Positions 10,593 through 22,712 of a stretch of 52,148 nucleotides of DNA are shown here, in pieces. The DNA is from Gnetum montanum (taxonomy: Eukaryota > Streptophyta > Gnetopsida > Gnetales > Gnetaceae). The stretch spans positions 398,548 through 450,695 of the forward strand of contig MNCI01020141.1 in NCBI GenBank assembly GCA_015680685.1. Reading direction: 5' to 3'. The notes below the pieces were generated by a model, which was given only the letters and a program-made list of their open reading frames with translations, was not told where the DNA came from and ran no database searches. Each line of letters opens with the position of its first letter. The stretch's first letter is position 1. Both the position numbers and the translations under genes were made by a program.

Positions 10593-12440
10593 CATTAATG
10601 GTTGAAATGTGACAATAATTCCTACTTTAGAAGTAGGTGGCATTGATGTCTCACCTTCAATAGATTATTGTGTTTTTGATGTAAACTCATGCATTGATTG
10701 CACCTATTTCATTTTATACCCTAATCCGCCAACTTGAGACTACTATAGTTAGTCTCTTCACATCTACGAGGTCTTCCATGTTCATCATAGTGTCTTTTTT
10801 TCCTTGACTATGAGGATCCAATGCTCCTAAAAATATGCTTAGAAGCCATTTAGAATAATCCAATGATCAATCATTAAAAATTATTATCATCCAAATGATC
10901 AATGCTCATCCTAATAAGGTAACATCCTAGGAGGATGATGGATGAGAAAAAGCCTAACCTCTTTCAAGTGGTTGGACCAAAACTTGAATCCAAGTTTTAT
11001 GACTTAAGAAAAAAACACCATATTATCAGTTTAAGTGATGGTTTCTAATGAGAATTGAAAGTTATGTTACTCATTTGACATCTTCTTCTTCCACCTAAGG
11101 ATTAATCATGATTTTCAGAAAATTTCACATGATGATCTTAACTTTATTGATCCTTTGGTTTAAGAAAAAATTGAAGAATGTGATGAATTAAGTGTATGAT
11201 GATGATGAAATATCATTTCTTAGGTCCTAAGGTAGCTAAAACATTAAATTATTAGATAATTTTTAAATTAAATTTCATTGTTTTTAAAATTAACTACCTT
11301 AATTTATTCAAAAATAGGGTGTTAGAAAATTTTTTAGATTACGATATTATGTCTTGCATGATAAATAGCTCAACTGTGAGAGCTAAAGGATTTTGAAAGG
11401 AAGAAATTAGACTATGAGATTATAAGATATCATGCTTGAAAGACTTTGGCCTTTAGAAACAATAGGAAAGTTCTTTGCATTTTGATCAAAATGTGAAAAA
11501 ATGGAAGTGAGACTCTAGGTATAGATAGGATTTTTATGGATGTTGCAATTTCATTGGCAATGAATTTTATATTTTCATTTAGTTCCAACTTGAAATTTTA
11601 CTATTTTCATGTGCCTAGTGAGTCTTGGAGCCTCATGAGGGTTGATAAGATATAGTATGGATCCTTGTCATGTTTGGAATATAAATGATGAAAAATGGAT
11701 ATTTAAAGCTCAAACTGACAAAAAATAAGGATATTAAGGGGAAAATCATGGAATTTAATTAAAATACAACAAAATTTAATGAGAAGTAGGTTCCACAATG
11801 ATTCATGTTATTAGAGAAGCTAATGATGATGCTTTAGAAAAGTGGGATTGGTCCTTGGACATGATCCTCAATAGTTATACAAGTGGATCCTCAATAGAAA
11901 AGATGGAACATGAGGTACCTTACCATTGTCATAGTGGGTTTCACAAGTAAGATGTGATTAAAATGATCAACATACCTATCTATTGGGATTCCAAATCAAG
12001 TCCAACCACTTAATAGTGACATTGCATTACCTCATTCTAGGTCCACCAACATAATACTAACTAGCCATCATACAAACACATTGCCATTCAAATAAGGAAT
12101 ATGGGAAATATGTGTTACATTTTTTGGGATTAATTAATTAATCGTTAGTATTTACATTGTGGACCTTAGCCATTGGTTAGAGGAGCACCTTCAAGCATGG
12201 ATCTTGTATCTTTCTAGTATTGTAGTTAATGCTAATTCCATCAACGATGTGTCTTCATCATGTCATGTTCATCCTTCTTGAAAATTTCTAGGGAAAGATG
12301 TAAATCATCACCCTAAGAACCATGGTATTATGTTACTTGTGGTTATATGTTTATTCGTGGTTGAGAGTCATGGGATCATATAGCAAGTTGGATTGTTTTA
12401 GTAATATTTTTTGAGAATTATGAACATTATGATTATATAT
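10593..12440. other. Intergenic sequence, nothing recognised
   Basis: AT-rich, no ORF with a recognisable domain and no LTR-like ends. The first five bases CATTA are the second copy of the target duplication of the element to the left. Some of the rightmost part may be the 5' end of the LINE, whose upstream boundary I cannot define. Confidence 0.45.
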
Positions 12441-12449
12441 GATGTTAAT

Positions 12450-13339
12450 AGGGTTGTGCTTTCTTGTTGTATGCTATTTTTCTTCAAGATATGCTACTTT
12501 ATATGATTCTATAGAGTTGTCTCATAATCATCCTTTTTAGTTCTTAGGCAAAGATATTGTAGAGTTTGCTACAAAAGGCTTAGTATTTATTTGTGAAGAT
12601 TTTAATGCAAGGATAGGCTTAGAGCAAATAAAAAATGAAAATTATTCACTGGAAACATAAGGTTGATAGTTTAGATATTGCTGAAGATCATAACTAGACC
12701 CAACATTCTACAGATGAAACTATTAATAAGATGAACCAACAACTATTAGAATGGACAAAAATTTTTGAACTTTTGATTTGTAATAGACTTGCTAGATTTC
12801 CTTAATCTTTATCATTTACTTTCACAAGGCCTTAATGTAACTCTTACATTGATTTAATTTTGTGTTCCTATGAAGATATTGATTTTCTTAAGGAGTTGAA
12901 AGTTGAAGAAGATTTAGTGGAGTATTGTCATTAGCACATTAAGTTTTCATTGTAAATTCGAATTGTTTCTAAGATCATAAAAAATAAGAATAGAAAAAAA
13001 TGTTAGTATAGACTCATTGCAATAGTCAAGGAAAAATATATGCATGCAACACATAACAAATGGGCTCTTAAAAATGACATAAGGAACTTGAACAAATTTT
13101 GCTTACAATAGCCAAACAAGTTGTGCATTCATAATAGCAAGGTGTTAAGAAGATTTGGTTTGATGAGGATTGGATGTAGGCTAGATAGAATAATAAGAAT
13201 GAAAATAAGAGTCACATACAAAGTTTAGTTAAGGCATATAAATGCTTAATGAGAATCAATAGAAGGAAATTTATTAGGAAATAGCATGAATATTTTTATT
13301 ACACAATTTAAAAGGAACCTAGATAGTTTTGACAATGTC
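12450..13339 (+). pseudogene. LINE endonuclease domain, 5' half of RTE-like ORF
   Basis: An apurinic-type endonuclease (exo/endo/phosphatase family) nicks target DNA to prime reverse transcription. The catalytic block with EDFNARIG (canonically GDFNARIG; the first residue is changed) lies at about 12595-12618. A later stretch, LLICNRLARFP and YIDLI at about 12770-12860, fits the family's C-terminal part. A WFDEDW motif near 13160 is typical of the linker after the endonuclease in RTE-type proteins. Several frameshifts and stops break it. It ends abruptly at 13339 where the copia element is inserted. Confidence 0.65.
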
Positions 13340-13899
13340 TGTGGAGTATTATGTAGTGTATAAGTTGTTTTCTCCTACTTTGAATATTTTTTTCTCAAAA
13401 AGTTGTTTGGGTTAGTAAATTTTTTAATTATTGAAAATTTCTTTTATCATGTAAGGTTTTTTTTTAAATAAATTTTTAGTAGTTAGTGGTTAGTTATGAT
13501 GAGTTTAACTCCTAGTTAAGTTTGTTTTACATTTTCTTATAGAAGTAGTTAGAAGAGTTGATTAGTGTACTAAGAGACTAATGTAATGATTTTTCTAAAA
13601 TAATGGAAGAAGTTAATAGTTCTCATATTTTTCAAGTTTTTTCTAGGCTTGTTATTTCACAATGAGTTTTCCAATGATTTAATTTCAAAGTACATTTCAT
13701 ATGATCTTATAATATTTCACAATATTACAAGTATTTCTCAATTTCACAAGTTGCATCAGAAGTATTTAAAGATTTAATTACAATATATTTCAGCATTGAG
13801 CTTCCCTCTATGATAGGATGTGATATATGGAAAAGTACAAGATCATCAATAAAAAAGCTTTCATTTCTCCTTGCCCTATCCATTGCACTCATTTCAACA
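13340..13899 (+). repeat. 5' LTR of the nested copia element
   Basis: Starts TGTGGAGTATTATGTAG and ends CATTTCAACA. It aligns over its full length with 18012-18626 apart from short indels. The adjacent interior base run contains the PBS. Confidence 0.85.
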
Positions 13900-13901
13900 A
13901 T

Positions 13902-13913
13902 TGGTATTGGAGC
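13902..13913 (+). other. Primer-binding site of the nested copia element
   Basis: TGGTATTGGAGC, two transitions away from the common TGGTATCAGAGC (initiator tRNA-Met), two bases inside the 5' LTR end. Confidence 0.75.
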
Positions 13914-13929
13914 TTTTAATCCATTCTCA

Positions 13930-14860
13930 TGGCCACAAAACAAATCAAAGACACTCAAAGTGTTTTTTTATTTTTGATGACTCTCAAGATTTTACTTATT
14001 ATTCATATCTAATGAAATTCCTACTCCAAGTTCATGAAGTATGGGAATATGTTAAGCTTGGTTTTGTTGTGCCTTTAGATCTGATGATGAGAGAGTAGAG
14101 GAATAAGCTTAGATGATATAGAAAGATTGATTGATTTGTGAAGATGATAATTTTTATTAGTGTTTCAAAGGCAATTAGAACTCGAATTATTGCTAAAGAC
14201 ACATACAAGGCTTGTTGGGATACCTTGCAAGAAGAGTACAAAGATAATGAGCTAAACTAGAAGTTGAAGAAAAAGAAATAAAAGACTATGTTTGATAATT
14301 TGAGGATTACAAGAGGAGAGTGTCTCTTTCATTTTTTGACAGGCTTCACATTATTTTAAGAAATTGGGATGAGTACAATTGCAACCTCATAATGCATCAA
14401 ATGGTAAATAAGGTAATGTAAGTTCTTTACAATGATTACATATTCTCCAACTCCACTAAAATTGAAGATTTCAAATTTAAACGAGAATGCTTATGTTTTA
14501 GTTCTAGGCCGTTCAAGAGGTGGAAGATTCACTAGAGGAAGAAGAGGGGGGGTGGGGGGGTTGGTGGGGTGGGGGTGGGGCGGCAGNGTGGGGGTGGGGC
14601 AGCAGTGGGGGGAAGTATATTTAACTATTTATGAGAAGAGAGACAATCAAATGACACAAGGCCTTAAAATTTTAGAGAAGGATTGAAACCAAGAGGTAGA
14701 GGTTTTTAGAATTTTTCTAGAGGAAGAGGAGGTCCTAGAGGTGGTAGGGGAAGTTTCCAACCAAAAGGAGGTTAAGAGTCGTCATCTTCATCTATGCACC
14801 GTTTGTGGCAAGAGAGGTCATTATGAAGAAAGATGTTTTCAAAAGATTGATATTTAAACT
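13930..14860 (+). pseudogene. Copia gag remnant with CCHC knuckle
   Basis: Begins with MATKQ just after the PBS. A segment FTYYSYLMKFLLQVHEVWEYV follows, then a gag core with KEIKDY...DNLRI around 14270. Arg/Gly-rich stretches come next, with a CCHC zinc knuckle CTVCGKRGHYEERC at 14795-14836. Gag packages the element's RNA. The frame is broken by many stops. Between the core and the knuckle, bases about 14540-14620 are an extreme G run with a single N, so the protein reading there is unreliable. Confidence 0.7.
14540..14620 (+). repeat. G-rich low-complexity run around a single N
   Basis: Runs of G4 to G7 separated by one or two bases surround an N at 14587. The flanks of the N are near-duplicates (GTGGGGGTGGGGCGGCAG and GTGGGGGTGGGGCAGCAG). 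It sits where the element's Arg/Gly-rich gag segment lies, so it probably grew from GGA/GGT codons, but its exact length here is likely an assembly product. It could form G-quadruplexes if real. Confidence 0.6.
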
Positions 14861-14959
14861 ATTACAATCCAAGATACTCAAGTAGGTGAAAATCCTACAT
14901 CATAAGATATAGGCAAATAATTTATAGATAATCAAGATAACTTAAATTTTGCAGCATTT

Positions 14960-15230
14960 ACCATGTCTGATAATATCACTTCAAGTACATGGATTATTGA
15001 AGATGGTTGTTCAAACCACATGACTTCTCATAGAGAATATTTTATTAAGTATGAGCCTAATGGTAACTTGGGCATAATCAAAGTTGGTGATGGTGAGTAT
15101 ATCGACATTAAAGAAATTGGAAAAGTTCTCATTACTCTCAAATTTGAAAGTCAAGTGTAGGTCCATGATGTTTTCTATGTTTCCAAATTATCTAATTTTT
15201 TTCTTTTAGTTGGTTAGATGGTAAAAAGGA
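14960..15230 (+). pseudogene. Copia aspartic protease remnant
   Basis: The copia protease cleaves gag-pol. WIIEDGCSNHMT at about 14990-15025 corresponds to the usual W...DSG.(S/T)NHM active-site block. The catalytic DSG triad reads EDG here, so the site is lost. VGDGEYIDIKEIGKV and the VHDVFYV block follow, as in the family. A stop separates these blocks. Confidence 0.75.
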
Positions 15231-15389
15231 GAAACAAGGTTGTTTTTAAAAATGATATTTGTACACTTTTAAACTCAAGGAGGATCATAACAAGGCTTCC
15301 AATACTCAAAAATTAGATCCATTGTCTTGGAGCCACTTTTGTATAGAATCATGTTGATGAGAATTTTGTATTTACAACCAAGATTGAAG

Positions 15390-16240
15390 AGACAAGATTG
15401 TGGCATTGGAGGCTTGGGAATGCCTCCTAGAAAAGCATTAAGAAGTTGGTTAAATTTAAGTCTACTTTTGGCTTGAAGTTATTAAATTTTCCCCATGAAG
15501 TTTGTGATACATGTTTTAAGGGTAAGCAAAAGGCCTTTCCTCATGTAGCTCATATGGAGAAGAAGGCACATCAACTAGAAATTTTGCATATGAATGTGGT
15601 TAGACCTATGTCCATAGCTAAAATAAATGGAAAAAGATAGTTTCTAGTAATTTTTGATTATTTTTAAAGTATGTTTGGTCATATATTTTGCATTCTAAGG
15701 ATGAAGTATTTCCTACATTCAATAATTTTCAAAAGCTTGTTGAGAATAGGTTTGGTTTGAAGATTAAGCAATTAGGTTAGATCGTGATGGTGAATTTTTT
15801 TCAAATGAATTTGATGATTATTATGCTGAATATGGAATAATGTGGGTATTCACCCCAAAGCAATGTCATTGTAGAAAGAAAGAATGGTGTCTTATAGGAA
15901 ATGGCAAGATGTTTTTTGAAACATACCTCGATTTTGAATGAGTATTGGCATGAGGAAATCCATATGGAAATCTAGTTTATCAATAGGTTAATTGCTTCAT
16001 CAAATGGAGAGAAGACTCCTTATCAATTGCTTTATGGTAAGACTCCAAATTTATCTAATTTAAAGATGTTTGATTGCATTTGTTATGTTAAAATTCCAAA
16101 TTAGTTGATAGAAAAGTTGGATGATAGAGGTAAAAGGTATTTATTTTTTGTTATGATTCAAAAACATGTTGTTATAAATGTTTTGATCCCATTGATAGGA
16201 AGTGATATTGCTCTAAAAATATTGTATTTGATGAATCAAA
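15390..16240 (+). pseudogene. Copia integrase remnant
   Basis: Integrase joins element DNA to the host chromosome. LWHWRLGN (15398-15420) and CDTCFKGKQ (about 15500) are the HHCC zinc-binding parts. LHMNVVRPM at about 15585 marks the first acidic position, where Asp is replaced by Asn. SDRDGEFF-like sequence near 15780 and ERKNG near 15875 cover the other catalytic acids. SNLKMF and a C-terminal block follow near 16060. Multiple frameshifts and stops are present. Confidence 0.75.
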
Positions 16241-16429
16241 GGTAGGTTTTGATGAGTTTCACAAGTTTGATCAAGGCAAGAAGCAAGAGTACAACTCAAG
16301 AATTTGGGTGGAAAAGGACCACCCACCTTCTCAAATGTTGCATAAGGAATTTAATAGTAGAATGACAAGAATTTAAGCTAATTCTCATGTTGCATGTGAT
16401 GATATTACACATGATTCCTCAAATGTCAA

Positions 16430-17960
16430 GAAGGCTCTCAAATCTCAAGTTTGGATTAAATCCATGAAGAAGGAAATGAGCTCTATTGAGAGAAATGAAA
16501 CTTGGACATTGGTGGATAGGCCAAAAGGGAAGAAATCCATTGAAACCAAATGGGTATTCAAAACCAAATACATTAAATTTAGTAAAATTATTACACACAA
16601 GGCTAGACTTGTAGCAAGAGGTTTTCTTTAAAAGAAGCATGTTGATTGTGATGAGAGTTTTGCTTCTATTGCTAGATTTAAGACTATTAATCTTATGGTC
16701 TTCCTCGTTGCTCATAAAGGTATGAAAATCTATTAAATGAATGTTAATTCTACATTTCTTAATTGAAAATTAAAGGAGAAGGTTTATATTTATTGGTGTG
16801 AAAGTTTTGAGGTTCAAGGATAAGGAAATAAGGTGTTCAAGTTAAATAAAGTCTTGTATAGCTTAAAGAAAGCTTCGAGAGCTTGTTTTTATAGAATTAA
16901 TGAATTTTTTATCCAAGAATGATTACAGGAGTTGTATGTTTGATCCTACCCTATAATTTAAACATGAAGGTACTAATTTCATCATTATTTCATTCTACAT
17001 TTTGATTTCATCATTATTTCACTCTATGTTGATTACTTGGTTTTTATGACTATGTTTTAAAAATTAAATGAGAAATTTAGGTATGATATGAAAGGTGAGT
17101 TCAAGATGAAGGATATGGGAGTCAAATATTTTTTAGGAATCCAAATTGATTAGGAAAAATATTGTTTGAAGATGCATTATTCAAAGTAAGCAAAGGCCAT
17201 CATTGAAAAGTATGGGGCACAGGAAGCCAAGATTGCTACAACTTCACTTCTCCAAAATATGAAGCTTTCAAGGAAATATGATACTCCATTGGTTGATCCT
17301 TTCTTATACAAATGTATGATTGGTTCATTAACATTTTTTTGTCATAGCATTATTGATTTGAAGTATGCAAATTCATTTTTATCAAGGTTTATGCAAGAGC
17401 CAAGGTAGTTCCATATTAATGCCTTGAAGCATCTTTTGAGATTTGTTAAAGGAATAATTGAGTTTGACATTAAGTTCATTAATGGAGATGGAAAATTTTA
17501 TGTTTTCTCTGATGCTAATTGGGGAGGATATGTAGATGATCATAAGTCAACTTTTGATTACTTTATTTTTCATGATCCTAATTCTATTTATTGAAAGATG
17601 AAGAAACAAACTAGTTTGAGCCTCTCATCATGTGATGTAGAATGTCTTCAACATGTTTTGTAATTTAAAAAGTTATTTTGTCAGTTGGATTTTGAAGTTG
17701 AGCTTCCAATTTCCATGTTGGTGGATAATATAGCAATAATTTAATTATTCAAGGAGCACATAATTCATAAGAAGAGCAAGCTCATTGACATAAAATATTA
17801 CTTTATCAAGAATGAAGTGAATAAGGACACAATTAAGCCCACACATGTTTAAAGTAGTGATCAATTAGTTGATTACTAACTAAACCATTGCAACCTTATC
17901 AAATTAACTATCTTTTGAACATGCTTTGTATGTGCAAAGTAGATGATGAGAAGAAAGATC
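16430..17960 (+). pseudogene. Copia reverse transcriptase and RNase H remnant
   Basis: The polymerase starts with the WIKSMKKEM...NETWTLV block at 16450. Then come KWVFKTKY, ARLVARGF and the catalytic YVDYL at about 17022, where the usual YVDD has its second Asp replaced by Tyr. KMKDMGVKYFLGIQID lies near 17105. RNase H shows FSDANWGGYVDDHKST at about 17505-17555 and SLSSCDVEC near 17620, standing for the SDADWAG and ALSS.EAEY motifs. Many stops exist. The order integrase-RT-RNase H confirms Ty1/copia. Confidence 0.8.
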
Positions 17961-18011
17961 TTCTTTCAAATGTGGCTGTTCTCAAACTAATTTCATCACT
18001 AAAGAAGGGAA

Positions 18012-18626
18012 TGTTGAGTATTATATAGTGTAGAAATTGTTTTCTTCTACTTTGAATATTGTTTTCTAAAATTTTTTTTGCGTTAGTAACTTTTTTAATT
18101 ATTAAATTCTTTTGTTATTTAAGGTTTTTTTTAAATAAATTCTTTTTGTTCTAGTAGTTAGAAATCAGTTATGAGGAGTTTAACTTAGTCATATTGAGAT
18201 TAACTTCCAATTGAGTTTATTATTCCTTTCCTTAGAGAAGGAGTTAGAATACCTACCTTAGTGTGCTAAGATCCTGATGTAATGATTTTTTTGAAATCAT
18301 AGAAGAAGTTAGCCATTCTCATATTTCTCAAGTTTTTCTAGGCTTGTTATTTAATAATGAATTTTCTATTAATTTGATTTCATAGTTCAATTTCTCAATT
18401 TCTTAGTTATTTCATGACATATTTCACATGATATTACAAGATTACAAAATATCACAAGTATTTCTTTATTTCACAAGTTGCATTAAAAGTATTTAAAGAT
18501 TTAATTACAAGTTATTGTAGCATTGAGGTTCCCTCTGTGATAGGACGTGATATATAAAAAAGTACAAGATCATCAACCACAAAGCTTTCATTTCTCCTCA
18601 CTCTATTTGTTGTGCTCATTTCAACA
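18012..18626 (+). repeat. 3' LTR of the nested copia element
   Basis: Partner of 13340-13899, longer by about 55 bases through internal indels, one of which looks like a local duplication of a TTTAACTTAG-type word. Starts TGTTGAGTATTA after a purine tract and ends TTTCAACA, followed by ATGTT. Confidence 0.85.
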
Positions 18627-20661
18627 ATGTTTTCATCATAAAGCCTCTTCATCATTTTATTTTTCTTTTCAAGATATTTGTTCATTTTCCAATAAGCTAT
18701 TTACAAGACAAGATGATAATTCTATTACTATTGTATAATAAGAACCTCTCCAATTTACTCTTGAGGAAATCATAGAGGGTATTAAAAAGAGAGCATCTAT
18801 CAAAGATGTAGATTTAGATGGTTTATATGTAGAATTATTAAAGTGGGTAGGATATGCTATATATAGAGAGATTTGGCATAAATTAAATTTTGAAATGCAG
18901 CATGGATTAAATCAACATTGGAAAACTAGTAAAACTATATTATTATATAAAAATAAGATAAAAGTAATTTGGAACAATTATTAAATGATCATTGTGAGTA
19001 ATGTTTTTGCTAAGTTTCTAGGCATTCTGCTAGAAAAGATAATCAAATCTTGGGTTGAAGATAACTAGGTTAGGATAAGATGTTAAGCAATTTTTAGACA
19101 AAATCGCTATACTTTTGATCACTTAGTTGCTCTTAGATACTCGATAAAGTTTTCAGAAATATCTAATAAATTTCTTTTTGTTAATTTTGCAAAAGCATAT
19201 GATTTAGTGACTTGTACAAAACTATAATTATGCTTGCATAACATTGGTATCCCTTCAAGTTTGATTACAACAACTCAAAGACTATATGAGGAAGTGATTA
19301 TTAAAATTATAGATAGAAATTCAAAGAAAAAAATTTAATTCTAGATTTAAATTAGAGTTAAAGAATTAGTGAATTTCTTCAACTCTCTTTAGTATATCTA
19401 TTGATGAAATGTAGGAATGGTTGTGCAATGGGTAAGATAGTCATGCTATCTAAATTGGATCCCAAGTAGTGAATCTTCTTTTATATGCAGATGATATTGC
19501 CTTGATTTCTACTACTATAAAAGGTATGTAAAATATGTTACAAATTTTAGAAAATTATTGTTGTTCATCTAGTATTCAAGTTAATGTAGATAAAACCAAA
19601 TTGATGATTTGGGGTATAAGAAATAACTATTATAAATTTCATTTTAAAGGTACCAATGTGCAAATAGTAGATTCTTTCAAATATTTGGGTCTCATTTATA
19701 TGAACAATTACATGTGGGGGAAGTGCATCAAAGCAAAAGCACCAAGAGATTTCAAGGCTTTGTATGCTTTCAAAAATAGATACAAGGATTTAGGCCTTTG
19801 GGCTTGGAAGATCAAATTTTTTTTTAATACTATCATCTATCTTACTATATTATATGGATGTGTTGTTTGGAAACCTAGAATCAATACTAAACTTTTGAAA
19901 AATATTGAAATAGTGCAAAATGTTTTTATTTCCGATGAGTTAAAGATGAAGATGCAAACACCTTACTCAATGTTATTATGTGAATGTGATATATTACCTT
20001 TTGAAGTAGAATACTTATGCTAATTCATTACATCCACTCATAGCTTGCATATCTCAAGGCAAGAAAAATTCTCTAAAGCATTTCTTGAGGATTCAAAAGA
20101 CCATGGTTGGTATTTTCAAGGGATGCAACAGTTGAGAAAATGGAATATTTCTTAGGAGGACATGCAACAAAGTCCTAAGTGTATTCATTGACTAGTCAAG
20201 TAAAAGGTTTTAACACATATGCAGACTAATGTGGAAGGTCAAAGAAAATTTCATTTACAGCACATTAGATTTGATAAACTAGATGTAGAAGCTCACTATC
20301 TCTCAATTGCTATTCCCATTAGGTATCATAATGTTATCAAGAAGATTTGCTTAGGTTCACATCATCTTAGAATTGAAAGTAGAAGATGGATACAACTCCA
20401 TCAAGAAGAACACATTTGAAGGTTGTGTATATTAGGAGCCCTTGAAGATAAGTTACATGTGTTTCCTTCTGGTGCTATGACTATCCATTTGAGACAATGT
20501 TATAGTGTTACAACAGAAAGGCTGTGTGATTTGTTTTTAATGCCACCATTGGTGCTTGGTCAATTTGTAGAGTCTATCTTTATTTTTCATAAAAATGTAA
20601 TATCTATCTAATAGATCCTATGGGTCTTAAAGTGTAATAAAGCTTCATTTCATTTCATTTT
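18627..20661 (+). pseudogene. LINE reverse transcriptase and C-terminal region, 3' half
   Basis: Continues the RTE-like ORF beyond the copia insertion. The polymerase opens with FTLEEIIEGIKK...LDGLYVELLKW (about 18750-18850), the usual N-terminal block. VNFAKAYDLV at 19180-19209 and YADD at 19484-19495 are the catalytic aspartate motifs, both with their aspartates present. A 162-codon open stretch (19535-20023) holds the region after the catalytic core: thumb-like VNVDKTKLMIW and KYLGLIYMN, then LYGCVVWKP. The C-terminal frames at 20219-20611 carry degenerate Cys/His positions like the RTE end region. Stops and frameshifts make it non-functional. Confidence 0.75.
20636..20661 (+). other. LINE 3' end: poly-A signal and ATTTC-type tail
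   Basis: AATAAA at 20636-20641 is followed by three CATTT-type repeats. RTE-clade LINEs usually end in short tandem repeats rather than poly(A), so this is taken as the element's 3' terminus. Confidence 0.6.
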
Positions 20662-22712
20662 AATATCATGACCATGCACACTGATCACTAGATACCTAGC
20701 TTGATGATGTAACTAGTAGGATGAGAGGTTATGGGAGAATACTAGATTTTGGGCAAGTATGACATTAGACCATGTGTTATGATTATTTTTATGTGTGATT
20801 TATGAGTTTGGTAGTTGGTAATGTTTGATGGACCATGTTATAACATTTTATGAAGTTGGTATGTTGTGCATATATAGTCATGTGGCTAGTTGAAATGTGT
20901 TATGGAATTTATATAGATGTGTGATTATGTTAAAGATGCATTGTGAAGTTTATGGGTTTAGTTGGTATTTTAATGTGATGTCACATAGGTACATTATGGA
21001 GCATGGGATTATTTGGTATTGATTAGAATGAGGGAAGGTTAGGGAATCTTAGAAAATATAAAATTGAAGTAAAGAGAAGTTATATTTAGTTTAGGAGTAC
21101 AAAATATTTCATTTATTACCTTTCCCATTCTCAATCCCACATGACTTGATTTCTTCTTCTTCTTCACTCTCTACTAATTCTTAGTTGATTTATATACTTC
21201 TTAAGACACTGGAAAGATAATGCTAGGTAGGCTATGGTTAAGGAGGTTCAGTTTGAGTTTTGAAGGATCTAAGAGTTTTTGAGGAGCATTTTGATACTTT
21301 GGGTTTTAGATTTCAATTCTATCAAATTTCTAGTTTAAGGTGAATGTTTTTACCCTTTTTCTTACTTTAATAGTTAGATTTTTGTGCATTGTTATGGGTA
21401 CTGTTAGGATGGAAAACTTCAATAGAATGTGTTGGTTGATTATTTGAATTGACATAATTTGATGCTATGATGTTTGAGGATTTCCTACTGTTACACTTGA
21501 TGGTATGTATGTTATGAAACTAATACATTTATATAATGGACAATGGACTATTTTATGATTTTTATAATTTTTCATCAATTTTGCATTAATTTTGAGTCAC
21601 AAGATATTTTGTATTGCAATTGTAGTCTTGTAGTTGAGGGTTTATTTGATGCAGGTTGTGCTAGGATCATGATAATTATTTTGACATTTTTATGTGGATC
21701 ATAGGTTGTGAAAACCTCATGGTGCAGTCATGGTAGGTAATTTGTATTGGCTTTTTAGAGTAAAAGATAATAATTTTTTATTTTTATTATACAATAATAG
21801 TTTATTTTAATAAAATATATGAAATTTTCAAATTGATTAGTAGTTGTAATGTTGTTTTTGCCCTGATCAATATATATATATTTAATTTTTACCATTTTTT
21901 TCATTGGGGATATATTGTATTATTTTTAGTAAAAATTACCCCACTTGCCAGATATATATATCCAATTAAAAATTTGTATAATGTAATCAGCAACATAATT
22001 TCAACAAGAAATTTACTTGTTCATCATTAATTCATCAATTCAACAACATTCAACAACATCATTCATCATTATTTACTCAATCTTGGAAGTTGAATAGGTA
22101 GAATTAGGGGCATTAAATATTTCAATTATATCTTAGTCATTTTTCAATATTTTTCAGTGAATCTACATTTATTTGAAAAATAGAGTAGGTGGCTATATAT
22201 AGTTAAAATTTCATCTCAATATCTATTGTGAATTGGAAGAAATACTCTCTACAATTTGGTAGATTTTATGAGTTCTAAAATTTTGCAGAATGAATGATGA
22301 TCAATGATTGGATCATTTCTCCCTCATCTCATAATAATTTTATGTAATCTCAAATTTATTTGAAAGCTAATATCTATGGAAAGATTTAGTTAAAATTTTA
22401 GCATTAGAAACTTAGCAAATGTTGTGATTATTGATATGTATTTTGTAGTGCTTTTTTTCTCAAATAATAGACACTTCTTTAAGCTTTCCAAGAAAACAAA
22501 TTTTTAAGCTTATTCTTTGTGAAGTCAAGAAAACTAAGAAATTCTTTTACCACTTGAAATTCCTTCAATTTGTAAGGGTCATAGCCCTGGTAGGAGGCAT
22601 GATAGAGTCATAGAGAATGAATCTTTTCTTTTGGCCATAACATGAGTTGAAGGAAATTGTAATTTTCTAATGGTTACAAGTGATTACTAGATGTTGTGCC
22701 TCTGTAGTAAGG
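20662..22712. other. AT- and TG-rich intergenic sequence
   Basis: No gene or element is recognised. There are short TA runs near 21870-21885 and 21950-21960. The last five bases TAAGG (22708-22712) are one target duplication copy of the Athila-like element that follows. Confidence 0.5.

Larger units (their letters stand above)
13340..18626 (+). mobile_element. Full-length, decayed Ty1/copia element nested in the LINE
   Basis: The 5' LTR (13340-13899) and 3' LTR (18012-18626) start TGTTGAGTATTA-like and end TTTCAACA. Target duplications are ATGTC (13335-13339) and ATGTT (18627-18631), four of five matching. A PBS TGGTATTGGAGC lies at 13902-13913, and a purine tract AAGAAGGGAA precedes the 3' LTR. 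The coding order gag, protease, integrase, reverse transcriptase, RNase H is the Ty1/copia order. Integrase before reverse transcriptase excludes Ty3/gypsy. All frames have many stops. It interrupts the LINE, so it inserted later. Confidence 0.88.
12450..20661 (+). mobile_element. RTE-like non-LTR retrotransposon, interrupted by copia
   Basis: The two halves (about 12450-13339 and 18627-20661) together give the order endonuclease, linker, reverse transcriptase, C-terminal region and short-repeat tail. There are no LTRs. The endonuclease shows EDFNARIG at about 12595. The reverse transcriptase shows FAKAYDLV near 19180 and LLYADDIALI at about 19478-19505. A downstream segment KYLGLIYMN...LYGCVVWKP is typical of RTE-clade elements. 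The 3' end carries AATAAA (20636) and an ATTTC-type tail (20645-20661). Stops and shifts are frequent, so it is dead. The 5' boundary is uncertain, and no flanking duplication could be found. Confidence 0.75.

Noticed and set aside
20662-22712. Possible LTR or gene
   Set aside because: No repeated partner, no TG...CA ends, PBS or coding frame could be found.
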